A DNA stretch of 64,000 nucleotides from Achromobacter pestifer. GTDB taxonomy: Bacteria; Pseudomonadota; Gammaproteobacteria; Burkholderiales; Burkholderiaceae_B. The stretch covers positions 272,802-336,801 of the forward strand of contig NZ_CADIJX010000006.1 of the NCBI RefSeq assembly GCF_902859625.1. Reading direction: 5' to 3'. The position numbers were made by a program, and so were the translations under genes. The notes under the pieces are model-generated. The model was given only the letters and a program-made list of their open reading frames with translations, was not told where the DNA came from and searched no databases. Positions 8,074 through 16,536 of this stretch are shown piece by piece. Each line of letters opens with the position of its first letter. Position 1 is the stretch's first letter.

Positions 8074-9757
8074 CGCCATTCGCCTGAAGAAACCGGCCCG
8101 ACGAGCAGGGCGCGTCATCCAGCGTGCAGGTGAAATACAGCTTCTGCCTGGCCTCGTCCCACCGCAACGCAAGCACGGCCAGGTCGCCGGGGCGCAGCAG
8201 TTTTTGGAATTTCAACGCTTCCATCCCGCCGAAGCGAAATTCGGGGCACAAGTCGCGCTGCGCCAGCGATAAGGCCCAACTGATCTGGGCGACGCCCGGC
8301 ACGACGGGCACCGACGGAAAGTGCCCGCTGAAGTGGGCCAGGTCGTAGGGAATGTCCAGGGTGTAGCGGCGCTCGTGGGCGGGCTGACCGGGCAGTTCCA
8401 CCGCGACGGGATCCACGGGGCGTGGTCCGGCCGCCGCTTCAAAGACGGACTGCGGCAGCTTGCCTTGCGCATTGCTGGGCAGATGCCGGTAGAAGCGCCA
8501 GGTGCGCGGAATGGCCAGGGACTCGAAGCCTGCGCCCAGATGCGCGCGCAACGCATCCACCACCGCCTTGCGGCCATGGTTGCGCAAGGCGTGCAGGCCC
8601 GCGGCTGACAGCGCGATCAGTCCGGTCAGGCGCGCGGCCCCGGCAGAACTGCCCAGGCGGGCGTCGTCCACATAGGCGTGGTGCATCAGCGACTGTTCCA
8701 GCATGGGCAGCGAAACCCGCTTTTCTTCGATCTTGACGATCCGGTCCAGGCGGCCCAACAGCTGGAATCCGCCGGAGGTCAGCTGCGCGCCGTCGGAGGT
8801 CTGCTCGTCGGCCGCGTCTACCCATGGTGATCGCACGCGCAAGGCGCCGTCGGCGTTCAGGCTGATGGCCGCGCCGGGCAAGGGCTGCCAATCCGCCGAG
8901 CCCGTGCGCCACGCGACCGCGCCCGTTTCGGAACTGCCATAGATTTCGGTGGGACGCAGGCCCAAGTCATGTTCGATGTCGTCGGATATCTCTGGCGGCA
9001 ATGCGCCGCCCGACGAATGGATGCGGGTCAGCCGGCCACGTAGTTGCGCCCAGTCGAGCCTTTGTCCAAGGCGCCGCAGCAATGCGGGGCTGGCGATCCA
9101 GGTGAAGGACGGATAGCGCAGGCTGGCCTGCTGAAGCTCTTCGGGGTAGAGGCGCTGACGACGGTCGATCAGCCTGCCTGCGCACAAAGGCCACAGTACG
9201 CGGAAGGGCAGGCCGTACATGTGTTGCGCGGACACGCTGCCCAGCACCGGCGCATCCGAGTCGGGCCATTGCTGTTGCAAGGCCTGGACTTCCGCCGCCA
9301 GTTGCCGCCATTGCTTGATCAAGTGCTTGGGGCTACCGCTTGAACCCGATGTGCACAGCACCAGGGTCAGGGCCGGATCCAGCTCGGCGGGGGGCAGCGG
9401 TTCCTGGTCCTGGAGATCGGGCAGGTGCCATTGCCTGGCGGCGGGCAGGGGAAGGTCGGTGTCGGTCAGCCAGGCATCGACGTCCGCATCCAGCATGGCG
9501 CAAGTCTGCGCCTGAGCATCCCCCGGCAGGACCGCCTCCACGCCAGCGCGCCAGCAGGCGATGAGGGCGGTGGCCAGCGATGCGGCGTCGTCGAACCAGA
9601 GCGCGGCGCGGCGCGTCGAACGCGCCAGCAATGCGCCTGCGGTGAGCAGGCAGGCGTGCTGGAACGCGGCGTGCGTCAATAGCGGGGTGTCGGCAACGGG
9701 GGCATCGCCGGCCTCGGCCGACGGCAGCAACAGATGTTCAAGCGGTGTCCAGCGCAT
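8060..9757 (-). CDS. AMP-dependent acyl ligase fused to FabA/FabZ-like dehydratase
   Basis: A 565-residue fusion. The N-terminal 450 residues form an AMP-forming ligase with the P-loop CTSGSSGSPKH, IYGSSETGAVAWR and GRLDRIVKIEEKRVSL. The last 100 residues are a hotdog dehydratase with AHFSGHFPSVPVVPGV near residue 480, including the catalytic histidine. The ligase would load the aryl starter onto an ACP, and the dehydratase would remove water from 3-hydroxyacyl-ACP to give the double bonds. Other polyene clusters are known to encode these as separate proteins. The gene starts 2 bases after the upstream membrane protein stop. Confidence 0.88.
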   Translation of the reverse strand: MRWTPLEHLLLPSAEAGDAPVADTPLLTHAAFQHACLLTAGALLARSTRRAALWFDDAASLATALIACWRAGVEAVLPGDAQAQTCAMLDADVDAWLTDTDLPLPAARQWHLPDLQDQEPLPPAELDPALTLVLCTSGSSGSPKHLIKQWRQLAAEVQALQQQWPDSDAPVLGSVSAQHMYGLPFRVLWPLCAGRLIDRRQRLYPEELQQASLRYPSFTWIASPALLRRLGQRLDWAQLRGRLTRIHSSGGALPPEISDDIEHDLGLRPTEIYGSSETGAVAWRTGSADWQPLPGAAISLNADGALRVRSPWVDAADEQTSDGAQLTSGGFQLLGRLDRIVKIEEKRVSLPMLEQSLMHHAYVDDARLGSSAGAARLTGLIALSAAGLHALRNHGRKAVVDALRAHLGAGFESLAIPRTWRFYRHLPSNAQGKLPQSVFEAAAGPRPVDPVAVELPGQPAHERRYTLDIPYDLAHFSGHFPSVPVVPGVAQISWALSLAQRDLCPEFRFGGMEALKFQKLLRPGDLAVLALRWDEARQKLYFTCTLDDAPCSSGRFLQANGDVGT

Positions 9758-9759
9758 GC

Positions 9760-10308
9760 TCAGGCCGCCTTTGCCGCTGCCGGACGCAGCAGCCATTCGC
9801 CCGCGATCAGCAGGCCCATCAGCCCGTAGCTGGCGGCGCCGTTATAGGCAACCCACCAGCTCCATGGCGCCCACGCGGCCAAGCCTGCGGCAATGGCGCC
9901 GTTGAAGGCAAAAAAAACGCACCACGCGCGCGTGACGTTGCGGGTATATCGCACGCCTTCCGCCGGCAGGTCGGGATGGCGCAAACGCGCCAGTTGTTCG
10001 ACCACCGGTCGGCCCACCCGCAGGCTGATGCCGAAAACGGCAAGCATCATGGCGTTGATCAGGACCGGATACCAACGCAGCCACGCGGTTGAGTTCGAGA
10101 CCGCCAGCACCAGACAGAAGGCGACTGCCACGGCGGGCAGCAAGCGGCCACCAGGCTGTCCTGCGCGCGCGGTCAGGCCGCGCGCCAGCCACAGCATGGC
10201 CAGCGGCAAAGCCAGCCAAGCCGGATTGACACGTCCCAGCGTCGCATGAACGACAAAGGGATACGCCACACCGGCGGCAGCCAAGCCTGCCGCGACGCCG
10301 CGCCTCAT
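9760..10308 (-). CDS. COG4648-type inner membrane protein
   Basis: Predicted integral membrane protein of 182 residues with about five or six hydrophobic segments and no catalytic motif that I recognise. Small proteins of this class are regular members of aryl polyene operons between the ACP genes and the AMP ligase; their function is unknown to me. The ATG at 10308 overlaps the ACP stop (ATGA), which favours it over the in-frame ATG at 10332. Confidence 0.75.
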   Translation of the reverse strand: MRRGVAAGLAAAGVAYPFVVHATLGRVNPAWLALPLAMLWLARGLTARAGQPGGRLLPAVAVAFCLVLAVSNSTAWLRWYPVLINAMMLAVFGISLRVGRPVVEQLARLRHPDLPAEGVRYTRNVTRAWCVFFAFNGAIAAGLAAWAPWSWWVAYNGAASYGLMGLLIAGEWLLRPAAAKAA

Positions 10309-10559
10309 GCGTCGGGAGCCTGCTTTTGCCACATGGCCTGGACGACGTCCTCGACGGTGCGCACCGTGCGGAAATCGTTGGCATCCAGCTTGCGGCCGGT
10401 CTGGCGGCGGACGTGGTCGATGAGGTCGATGGCATCAATGCTGTCGATCTCAAGATCCGTGTAAAGATTGGCTTGAGGCGTGACGCGCTCCGGTTCGATC
10501 TCGAAGAGTTCGACCAGCGCATCGCGCAACGTATTGAAGATGTCCTCGCGGGTTTGCAT
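10305..10559 (-). CDS. Acyl carrier protein (second ACP)
   Basis: Acidic 84-residue carrier protein. The phosphopantetheine attachment serine lies in LEIDSIDAIDL, a good DSx motif. It should be activated by the phosphopantetheinyl transferase encoded at 12542-13198. It follows the first ACP gene by 17 bases and is translationally coupled to the membrane protein gene. Paired ACPs are characteristic of aryl polyene systems, one perhaps for starter loading and one for elongation; which is which cannot be decided here. Confidence 0.92.
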   Translation of the reverse strand: MQTREDIFNTLRDALVELFEIEPERVTPQANLYTDLEIDSIDAIDLIDHVRRQTGRKLDANDFRTVRTVEDVVQAMWQKQAPDA

Positions 10560-10576
10560 CTAGGACTCCGTGTGCG

Positions 10577-10837
10577 TTAAGTGCGCCGTTGCGCGGTGAC
10601 GAAAGCCGCAAGGCTGGTGATGCTGGTGAAGTGCTCGCGCATGTTGCGCGTTTCGGGATCAATGGTGATGCCGTAGCGCTTTTGCAGGGCAAGGCCCAGT
10701 TCCAGCGCATCTACCGAGTCCAGCCCCAGGCCGTCGCCAAAGAGTTGCGCGTCGGACGCGATATCGTCGGGTGTGATGTCTTCCAGCCCCAGCGATTCGA
10801 TGACGAGCGTTTTGAGCTCAAGTTCCAATTGATTCAT
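10577..10837 (-). CDS. Acyl carrier protein (first ACP)
   Basis: Acidic 86-residue carrier protein with the attachment serine in GLGLDSVDALELGL. It differs clearly from the neighbouring ACP (a GDGLGLDSVD context rather than TDLEIDSID), so the two are not a recent duplication and probably have separate partners. It starts 5 bases after the acyltransferase gene stops, inside the polyene operon. Confidence 0.92.
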   Translation of the reverse strand: MNQLELELKTLVIESLGLEDITPDDIASDAQLFGDGLGLDSVDALELGLALQKRYGITIDPETRNMREHFTSITSLAAFVTAQRRT

Positions 10838-10842
10838 CTCGC

Positions 10843-11682
10843 TTAGACTCCGCTACCACCATCCTGGGTGGCTTGTTCGTTCAGGTGAGCGCCGGCTGGC
10901 GCGATGCGCGCCAGCTCGGCTTCGAAATAGGCATGCAGCCAGGCGTTCATTTTGCGTCCGGCGATGGGCAGGGGGTGCGCGCCGCTCCAGCGGGCCGGGT
11001 CGATGTCCTCGCCGACCTGGATCACGTAGCGCATGCGGCGGGGGGGAATCCGGTACCAGGGTTCGCCCTTGGTCAGGCTGCGCGGGGTCATCTTGATGAC
11101 CACGGGTGTCACGACGCGCGCGCCGCGCAGCGCGATTGCGCAGGCGCCGCGATGAAACTGCGGGGGCGCGTCGGGCGGCGTGCGCGTGCCTTCGGGAAAG
11201 ACGATCAGCGTTTCGCCGTTGCGCAGGACATCGGCGGCGCGGTCGAACATGTCGAAGCTCTCATCATTGGTGATGTAGCCGGCGTTCGCGATGGGGCCGC
11301 GCGTGAAAGGATTGGTGGCCAGCCCATGCTTGACGATGCAATTGGCGTTCTTGACGTGGCCCACCAGAAACACGACGTCGAGCAGCGACGGGTGGTTCGC
11401 CAAAATCATCTGGCCAGGCTTGCCCAGGCGATCCGCCCCTTTGAATTCCACGGTCAGGATGCCGACGCGGACCATGAACCGGATAAACAGCTGGAAGGTG
11501 CGGTTCAGCGCCGAGCGCGCGCGGCGCTGGCGCTCTTGTTTGCCACCGGGCAATAGGCGCTGCGGCGGAAACACCAGAACTCGCAGCAGCAGGCCGCCCA
11601 GGCCGAACATCGTGAATGCCATGCCCGTGGCGACCAGGCGCCAAAGCCAGAAGTCCTGGCGGGGTTGCGTGGTGCTTGTCAT
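10843..11682 (-). CDS. PlsC-like 1-acyl-glycerol-3-phosphate acyltransferase
   Basis: Membrane-bound acyltransferase of 279 residues. An N-terminal hydrophobic segment precedes ILANHPSLLDVVFL, which contains the NHX4D catalytic motif, and FPEGTRTPP, the substrate-binding motif of the PlsC superfamily. Within the polyene operon it is inferred to acylate the lipid carrier of the pigment rather than phosphatidic acid. Its ATG overlaps the chain-length-factor stop (ATGA). Confidence 0.88.
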   Translation of the reverse strand: MTSTTQPRQDFWLWRLVATGMAFTMFGLGGLLLRVLVFPPQRLLPGGKQERQRRARSALNRTFQLFIRFMVRVGILTVEFKGADRLGKPGQMILANHPSLLDVVFLVGHVKNANCIVKHGLATNPFTRGPIANAGYITNDESFDMFDRAADVLRNGETLIVFPEGTRTPPDAPPQFHRGACAIALRGARVVTPVVIKMTPRSLTKGEPWYRIPPRRMRYVIQVGEDIDPARWSGAHPLPIAGRKMNAWLHAYFEAELARIAPAGAHLNEQATQDGGSGV

Positions 11683-12407
11683 GCGGCGCGTGTCCAGGTC
11701 CAGCGCCGGGCGTGATTCTGGTGCGCCCAGGCGGGGGTTTGCAATGTCAGGTGGCGCAGCAGGCTCAAGGGATTGGGCCAGGCCTGCGCAGCCTGGGGGA
11801 ATGCGTCGGCGGGACTGGCCGTCATTGCCAACGTCCAGTCCGTTCCCGGACGCAGGTGGAACGCCGTGGCATAGGTGTACGGCACGTCGTCGATCCAGGG
11901 GGCGTAGGGGGCAGGCGGGCGCTCTTCCGCCAACACCACCAGGACGTCGTCGTGCCCTTGGTCGAACAGCATTGCGCCTTCGATGAAGGCATGTTCCAGG
12001 CCGTCGTCTTCGACGGAGAGGGCGATCGATTCAGCGGTTTCGCGGCGTATGATCGACCACTGCGCGGCGATCGCGTTGTGTACCGACAAGCCGAATGCAG
12101 TGGGCGACAGCGGTTCATTGGCCGCCAGGGCTTGCAGCAGGCCGAAGTTACGGGTGGTTTCCCCGTGACGTGATGCAAAAACCAACGGCATGCCGGGGCA
12201 TTCCGCAGCCAGCGGCCAGGCGCACTCGAACACCGCGCGCGCCAGCGGGCTGAGCCGGCGGCGCTGCATGGGCGGCAGAAAGTCGAGGCAAGGTGCGCGT
12301 TGGTCGCCAAGGGGACAGTAAGGTTGTTCGGCCCACCGTAACCAGTCCGCGGGCGTATCGATTCCTTGCGCCCACCCTTGCCATTGCGCGATTGAAAACG
12401 TCAACAT
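11679..12407 (-). CDS. Ketosynthase chain-length factor of polyene cluster
   Basis: First visible gene of the leftward operon, 242 residues. It resembles the beta-ketoacyl synthase-like chain-length factors of aryl polyene clusters (CLDFLPPMQRRRLSPLARAVFE near the N-terminus, then ASRHGE and SVHNAIAAQWSI), which pair with an active ketosynthase and lack its cysteine. I see no TACxS-type nucleophile, which fits. The shorter length than a full ketosynthase (about 400) is normal for this subfamily. Upstream lies a 134-base AT-rich gap shared with the divergent phosphopantetheinyl transferase gene. Confidence 0.82.
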   Translation of the reverse strand: MLTFSIAQWQGWAQGIDTPADWLRWAEQPYCPLGDQRAPCLDFLPPMQRRRLSPLARAVFECAWPLAAECPGMPLVFASRHGETTRNFGLLQALAANEPLSPTAFGLSVHNAIAAQWSIIRRETAESIALSVEDDGLEHAFIEGAMLFDQGHDDVLVVLAEERPPAPYAPWIDDVPYTYATAFHLRPGTDWTLAMTASPADAFPQAAQAWPNPLSLLRHLTLQTPAWAHQNHARRWTWTRAA

Positions 12408-12541
12408 AGCGCGCGATTCTACTACGCCGGTATAGGTTGATTTTGTTTTTGATAGTTACTTTGTAGCCAAATCGACACTCTGAACGCCGGCTTAATTAAA
12501 ACAAATTGATACTTTTTGCTGTGGAAATTCAGGAACTAATC
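12408..12541. promoter_or_regulatory. Divergent promoter region, polyene operon / PPTase gene
   Basis: This 134-base gap is markedly AT-rich compared with its surroundings (for example TTTTGTTTTTGATAG and TTAATTAAAACAAATTG). It must hold promoters for the leftward polyene operon and the rightward transferase gene. AGGAA at 12531-12535 is the transferase ribosome binding site. I could not identify a specific operator. Confidence 0.5.
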
Positions 12542-13198
12542 ATGTATTGGGCGGACAAAAGCGCCGCCGATCATTATCAAGAGAAGGATTTGTCCGCCGA
12601 GGACGCTCGCCGGGTGCCCGGGCCGGGTAGCCGTCAGGCAAGAAAGGACGACTGGCAGGTCAGCCGTGCCTTGCTCCACCACGTCAGGCAATCCCCCGGA
12701 GCGGAAGGCGTCACCTCGCTCAGCCATAGCGGCGGCCACGCAATCTGCGCCCGAGCGCCGGCTGGCTGGGCAGTGGGCGCTGATCTTGAACGCATGCGTG
12801 CACGGGATGAGGCGCGGCTGGCGGAATGGATCTGTTCCCAGGCAGAGCAAGAGGCGCTGTTGGCCTTGGAAGACACGGCACGGCGGCAGCACTTTTATCT
12901 GCTTTGGACATTGAAAGAAGCCTTTATCAAGGCGGCTGGATTGGCGTTCCCAGCGGACATGGCCTCCGTTGGCTTGATGCCGGACGCATGCGGCGGATGG
13001 CGTCTGAGGGCGCCGCCAGGCAAGTGGCACGCGCGGAGCTGGCGCCTGGGGAAGGAATGGATGGCGTCGGTGGTCTGGTCCGCGCCCGATGCTGAAGTGG
13101 AGGGGCCGCCAGTGGGGGAGCCGCAGTGGCGGGCCGCGGCGGATTGCGCATTGCCGCGATTGGCCGTTGCCGGCGATTGGCCGCATTCCGCGTCTTGA
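12542..13198 (+). CDS. 4'-phosphopantetheinyl transferase (Sfp superfamily)
   Basis: Enzyme of 218 residues that transfers phosphopantetheine from CoA to carrier proteins. WAVGADLERMR matches the first Mg-binding motif and WTLKEAFIK at residues 122-130 matches the WxxKEAxxK motif. It is transcribed away from the polyene operon from a shared gap, so it most likely activates the two ACPs at 10305-10837. The ATG at 12542 is preceded by AGGAA; a TTG start at 12506 is unlikely. Confidence 0.9.
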   Translation: MYWADKSAADHYQEKDLSAEDARRVPGPGSRQARKDDWQVSRALLHHVRQSPGAEGVTSLSHSGGHAICARAPAGWAVGADLERMRARDEARLAEWICSQAEQEALLALEDTARRQHFYLLWTLKEAFIKAAGLAFPADMASVGLMPDACGGWRLRAPPGKWHARSWRLGKEWMASVVWSAPDAEVEGPPVGEPQWRAAADCALPRLAVAGDWPHSAS

Positions 13199-13221
13199 AT
13201 GCGCCAGGTATTTTCCTGCTG

Positions 13222-13256
13222 CTTTTAAAGATGTATTATAAATGCATCTTTAAAAG
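13222..13256 (+). promoter_or_regulatory. NsrR operator upstream of hmp
   Basis: A 35-base inverted repeat: left arm CTTTTAAAGATGTATT (13222-13237), centre ATA, right arm AATGCATCTTTAAAAG (13241-13256), with a single mismatch between the arms. The inner AAGATGTATT...AATGCATCTT matches the known NsrR consensus. The site ends 30 bases before the hmp start, contains a TATAAA that could serve as -10 element, and nsrR itself is the next gene, so repression relieved by nitric oxide is expected. Confidence 0.9.
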
Positions 13257-13286
13257 CGAGCCTGCTCGCAACCCCAGGAGCACTTG

Positions 13287-14504
13287 ATGTTGACCCCTCA
13301 AACCCGCGCGCTGGTCAAAGCCACGGCCCCCGTTCTCAAGACGCACGGCGTGGCGCTGACGCGGCATTTCTATGCGCGCATGTTCGACCACAATCCCGAA
13401 CTCAAGCACATCTTCAATCAGGCGCATCAGGCTGGCGGCCAGCAGCAGCATGCGCTGGCGGGCGCGGTGACGGCCTATGCGGAACACATCGATGATCCGT
13501 CGGTGCTGATGCCGGTAGTGACGCGCATCGTGCACAAGCACGTCAGCCTGGGCATCCGGCCGGAACACTACGCCATCGTGGGCAAGCATCTGCTGGCTTC
13601 CATCCGCGAGGTGCTGGGCGAGGCCGCGACGGATGAGCTGATCGACGCCTGGGGCGCGGCCTACGGTCAACTGGCGGATCTGCTGATCGCTGAAGAATCG
13701 CGCTTGTATGCGGAGTCCGCCGGAAAGCCGGGGGGCTGGACGGGCTGGCGAGCGTTCCGGGTGGTGGGAAAACAGGCCGAAAGCGCTGAGATCACGTCCT
13801 TCTACCTGGCGCCGTCCGATGGCGGCACGGTGCCCGGCTATCAGCCGGGCCAATACGTGTCCGTGCGGGTCTATGTGCCCGAATTGGGGCTGATGCAGCC
13901 CCGCCAATACAGCTTGTCGGACGCGCCGGGACATGACCGCCTGCGTATTTCGGTCAAGCGGGAGCCGGCAGGCGTAGAGACGCCGGCGGGCCGCGTGTCC
14001 AATGCCCTGCATGATCGTCTGGAAGAGGGCGGGGTGCTGGACGTGGCGCCGCCGCAGGGGGATTTCCACCTGAAGGAAGGCAGCGACGCGCCCGTGGTGT
14101 TGTTGAGCGGCGGCGTGGGGCTGACGCCGATGGTGTCGATCCTGAATCATTTGGTCAGCAACAATGACACGCGCCAGATCCGCTTTGTCCATGGCTGTCG
14201 CAACCGGTCGGTGCATGCCATGAAAGAGCACGTCAACCGCATTGCCGCCGAACGGGACAATGTGCGCAAGTCCGTGTTCTACGAAGAAATCAGCCATGGC
14301 GACGAACCGGGTCGCGACTATGACCATGCCGGCCGCCTGGATCTGCGTGCCATCCGCGACGAAGTTATCGTGCCCGGCGCGGATTACTACCTGTGCGGCC
14401 CGGCCCCCTTCATGCTGGCGCAGCGCGAAGCCCTGTTGGCGCTGGGAGTTGGATCCGACCGCATTTACGCTGAAGCCTTTGGCAGCGGCGGTGCGCCGGC
14501 CTGA
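13287..14504 (+). CDS. hmp: Flavohemoprotein (nitric oxide dioxygenase)
   Basis: Cytoplasmic enzyme of 405 residues that oxidises nitric oxide to nitrate using O2 and NAD(P)H. The order is globin domain (about 1-135, with FNQAHQAGGQQQHALA carrying the proximal histidine), FAD domain (RQYSLSDA) and NAD domain (LSGGVGLTPMVSIL, YLCGPAPFM). Length is typical of Hmp. AGGAG at 13276-13280 supports the ATG at 13287. An NsrR operator covers its promoter and the nsrR gene follows 58 bases downstream. Confidence 0.96.
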   Translation: MLTPQTRALVKATAPVLKTHGVALTRHFYARMFDHNPELKHIFNQAHQAGGQQQHALAGAVTAYAEHIDDPSVLMPVVTRIVHKHVSLGIRPEHYAIVGKHLLASIREVLGEAATDELIDAWGAAYGQLADLLIAEESRLYAESAGKPGGWTGWRAFRVVGKQAESAEITSFYLAPSDGGTVPGYQPGQYVSVRVYVPELGLMQPRQYSLSDAPGHDRLRISVKREPAGVETPAGRVSNALHDRLEEGGVLDVAPPQGDFHLKEGSDAPVVLLSGGVGLTPMVSILNHLVSNNDTRQIRFVHGCRNRSVHAMKEHVNRIAAERDNVRKSVFYEEISHGDEPGRDYDHAGRLDLRAIRDEVIVPGADYYLCGPAPFMLAQREALLALGVGSDRIYAEAFGSGGAPA

Positions 14505-14562
14505 GCGGTGTATCCTGGCGGCCTGACCTGCCTGGGCCGCCCGGCACCCTGCCTTCCATCCT

Positions 14563-15000
14563 ATGCAACTGACCCGATTCACCGACTTCGGCTTGCGCGT
14601 GCTGATGTATTTGACGCAATGCCGCGACCGGCCCGCCGCCGTCACCATCCCTGAGATCGCGGGGCGGTTCGACGTGTCCCGCAATCACCTGGTGAAGGTG
14701 GTGCACTTCATGGCGCAGCGGGAATGGGTGGTCACGACGCGCGGCAAGGGCGGCGGCCTGAGCCTGGCTCGGGCGGCGTCGGATTACCGGGTGGGGGATC
14801 TGATACGCGAATTGGAACAGCAGGGGCCGCTCATCGATTGCCGCGAACCGCCCTGTGCGCTGGACGGCTCCTGCCGCCTGTCGGGCGTGCTGGCGCAAAC
14901 CCTGAACGCCTTCTACGACGCGCTTAACGGCTACACGCTGGCCGACCTGGTGCGGGACCCGACGGCCGCGGCCATTATCAAACTGCATCGCGCCGCCTGA
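14563..15000 (+). CDS. nsrR: Nitric oxide-sensing repressor NsrR (Rrf2 family)
   Basis: Rrf2-type winged-helix repressor of 145 residues, beginning MQLTRFTDFGLRVLMYL as in NsrR proteins. Cys93, Cys98 and Cys104 have the C-X4-C-X5-C spacing of the NsrR iron-sulfur ligands; reaction of the cluster with nitric oxide releases DNA. It lies directly behind hmp, and an NsrR operator precedes hmp, so it probably controls that gene and itself. The spacing and N-terminus argue against IscR. Confidence 0.93.
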   Translation: MQLTRFTDFGLRVLMYLTQCRDRPAAVTIPEIAGRFDVSRNHLVKVVHFMAQREWVVTTRGKGGGLSLARAASDYRVGDLIRELEQQGPLIDCREPPCALDGSCRLSGVLAQTLNAFYDALNGYTLADLVRDPTAAAIIKLHRAA

Positions 15001-15105
15001 GCCGGGGCATGACGTTTTGTTATGGATGCTGCGGCATTTGGCATTTGCCGCGCTGGCGCCGCGCGTACCAGAATGGGGGCATGTTCCTTTTTTTGAGTTG
15101 CAGGT

Positions 15106-16353
15106 ATGCGCGTGTGCGTAATCGGTGCGGGCGTTGTCGGCGTGACGTCCGCCTATTTCCTGGCGCGGCAGGGTCACGATGTCGTGCTGGTGGACAGCCA
15201 GGCGCGTCCGGCCGAGGTATCCAGCTACGCCAATGGCGGCCAACTCAGCTATAGCTACGTGGCGCCGCTGGCCGGCCCGGGCGTGCTGTCCAGCGTGCCC
15301 GGCTGGCTGCTGCGCCAGGATTCTCCGCTACGTTTCCGGCCCCGGCTGGATCCGCATCAGTGGCGCTGGTGCCTGCAATTCGCGTTGGCGTGCCGGGCGT
15401 CGGTGGCCAAGGCGTCGACCGCCCAATTGCTGGGCCTGTCCTATCTCAGCCGCGATGTCATGCATACCTTGCTGGCGCAGGAGGATCTGGATTTTGGCCA
15501 TTTGAAGAACGGCAAGCTGATCGCCTACCGCAGCGCGGCGATGCTGGACAAGGCGCGCGCGCAGGTGGCGTACCAGGCGGGGCATGGCGCGCAGCAGCAG
15601 GTGCTGGACGCCGCGCAGACATTGGCGATGGAGCCGGCGCTGGCCGCCATGGGCGGCAAGCTGGCCGGCGCCATCTACACCCCCAGCGAAGAGGCGGGAG
15701 ATTGCCGCCAGTTCACCGAAGCCTTGTTTGACCGCTTGCAGGCGATGGGCAACGTGGAGTGCGCCATGTCGAACCCGGTATCCGGCTTGCAGCGTGAAGG
15801 CCGCCGGGTTGTCGCCGTGAATACGCGCGACGGCGATATTGGCGCCGATGCCATCGTGCTGGCCACCGGCATCGGCACACGCGCCTTGCTCAAGCCCCTG
15901 GGGCAGGATGTGCCCCTGTATCCGTTGAAAGGCTACAGCCTGAGCGTGCCGCTGTCTGGCGACGATGCCGTCGCGCCGCGCATCAGCGTGACGGACTACG
16001 AACGGCGCATCGTCTATGCCCGCGTGGGCGCCGTACTGCGGATTGCGGCCATGGTCGACATCGGCAGCGCCAACGCTGATATCGATACGGCTCGTGTAGC
16101 CCTGTTGAAGCGGCAGGTGCATGAGGCCTTTCCATCGCTGGACTTGCGCCAGGCCATCCCCTGGGCCGGCTTGCGGCCCGCCACGCCGACGGGCAAGCCG
16201 CTGATCGGGCGCAGCCAGGCGGCGGACAACCTGTGGTTGAACATTGGCCAGGGCGCGCTGGGCTTCACCTTGGCCTGCGGCAGTGCCGCCTTGTTGACGG
16301 CACAGATGGCGGGTTTGGAACTGCCGCTGGACCCGGCGCCGTTCCGCCCCTGA
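15106..16353 (+). CDS. D-amino acid dehydrogenase (DadA-like FAD protein)
   Basis: FAD-dependent oxidoreductase of 415 residues of the DadA/DAO family. VCVIGAGVVGVTSAYFLARQGHDVVLVDS is the N-terminal nucleotide-binding segment, followed by the family hallmark SYANGGQLSYSYVAPLA. The C-terminus has WAGLRPATPTGKPLIGRS and GALGFTLACGSA. It is expected to oxidise D-amino acids at the inner membrane. No alanine racemase gene is adjacent, so it may be one of several paralogues rather than the canonical dadA. Confidence 0.85.
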   Translation: MRVCVIGAGVVGVTSAYFLARQGHDVVLVDSQARPAEVSSYANGGQLSYSYVAPLAGPGVLSSVPGWLLRQDSPLRFRPRLDPHQWRWCLQFALACRASVAKASTAQLLGLSYLSRDVMHTLLAQEDLDFGHLKNGKLIAYRSAAMLDKARAQVAYQAGHGAQQQVLDAAQTLAMEPALAAMGGKLAGAIYTPSEEAGDCRQFTEALFDRLQAMGNVECAMSNPVSGLQREGRRVVAVNTRDGDIGADAIVLATGIGTRALLKPLGQDVPLYPLKGYSLSVPLSGDDAVAPRISVTDYERRIVYARVGAVLRIAAMVDIGSANADIDTARVALLKRQVHEAFPSLDLRQAIPWAGLRPATPTGKPLIGRSQAADNLWLNIGQGALGFTLACGSAALLTAQMAGLELPLDPAPFRP

Positions 16354-16536
16354 GCGTTCTGGCAGTGCTGCCGTGGCAGGAATGGCCAAATGTCCATTTT
16401 GCGATAGTCACTGTCTTTTCATCGGGAGACGGGCGAATCCGCGCTCAATAGGATAGCGATCGTCCCCCCGTGCCCGCCGTTTTGACGGCGCGGTTCACGG
16501 CGGGATCCGATTCCCTCTCCTGCGAGCGCATTCATC

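Noticed and set aside
13236..14684. 482-codon open frame antisense to hmp
   Set aside because: It opposes a clear flavohemoprotein gene, crosses the intergenic region, and has composition expected from the complement of GC-rich codons with no recognisable domain.
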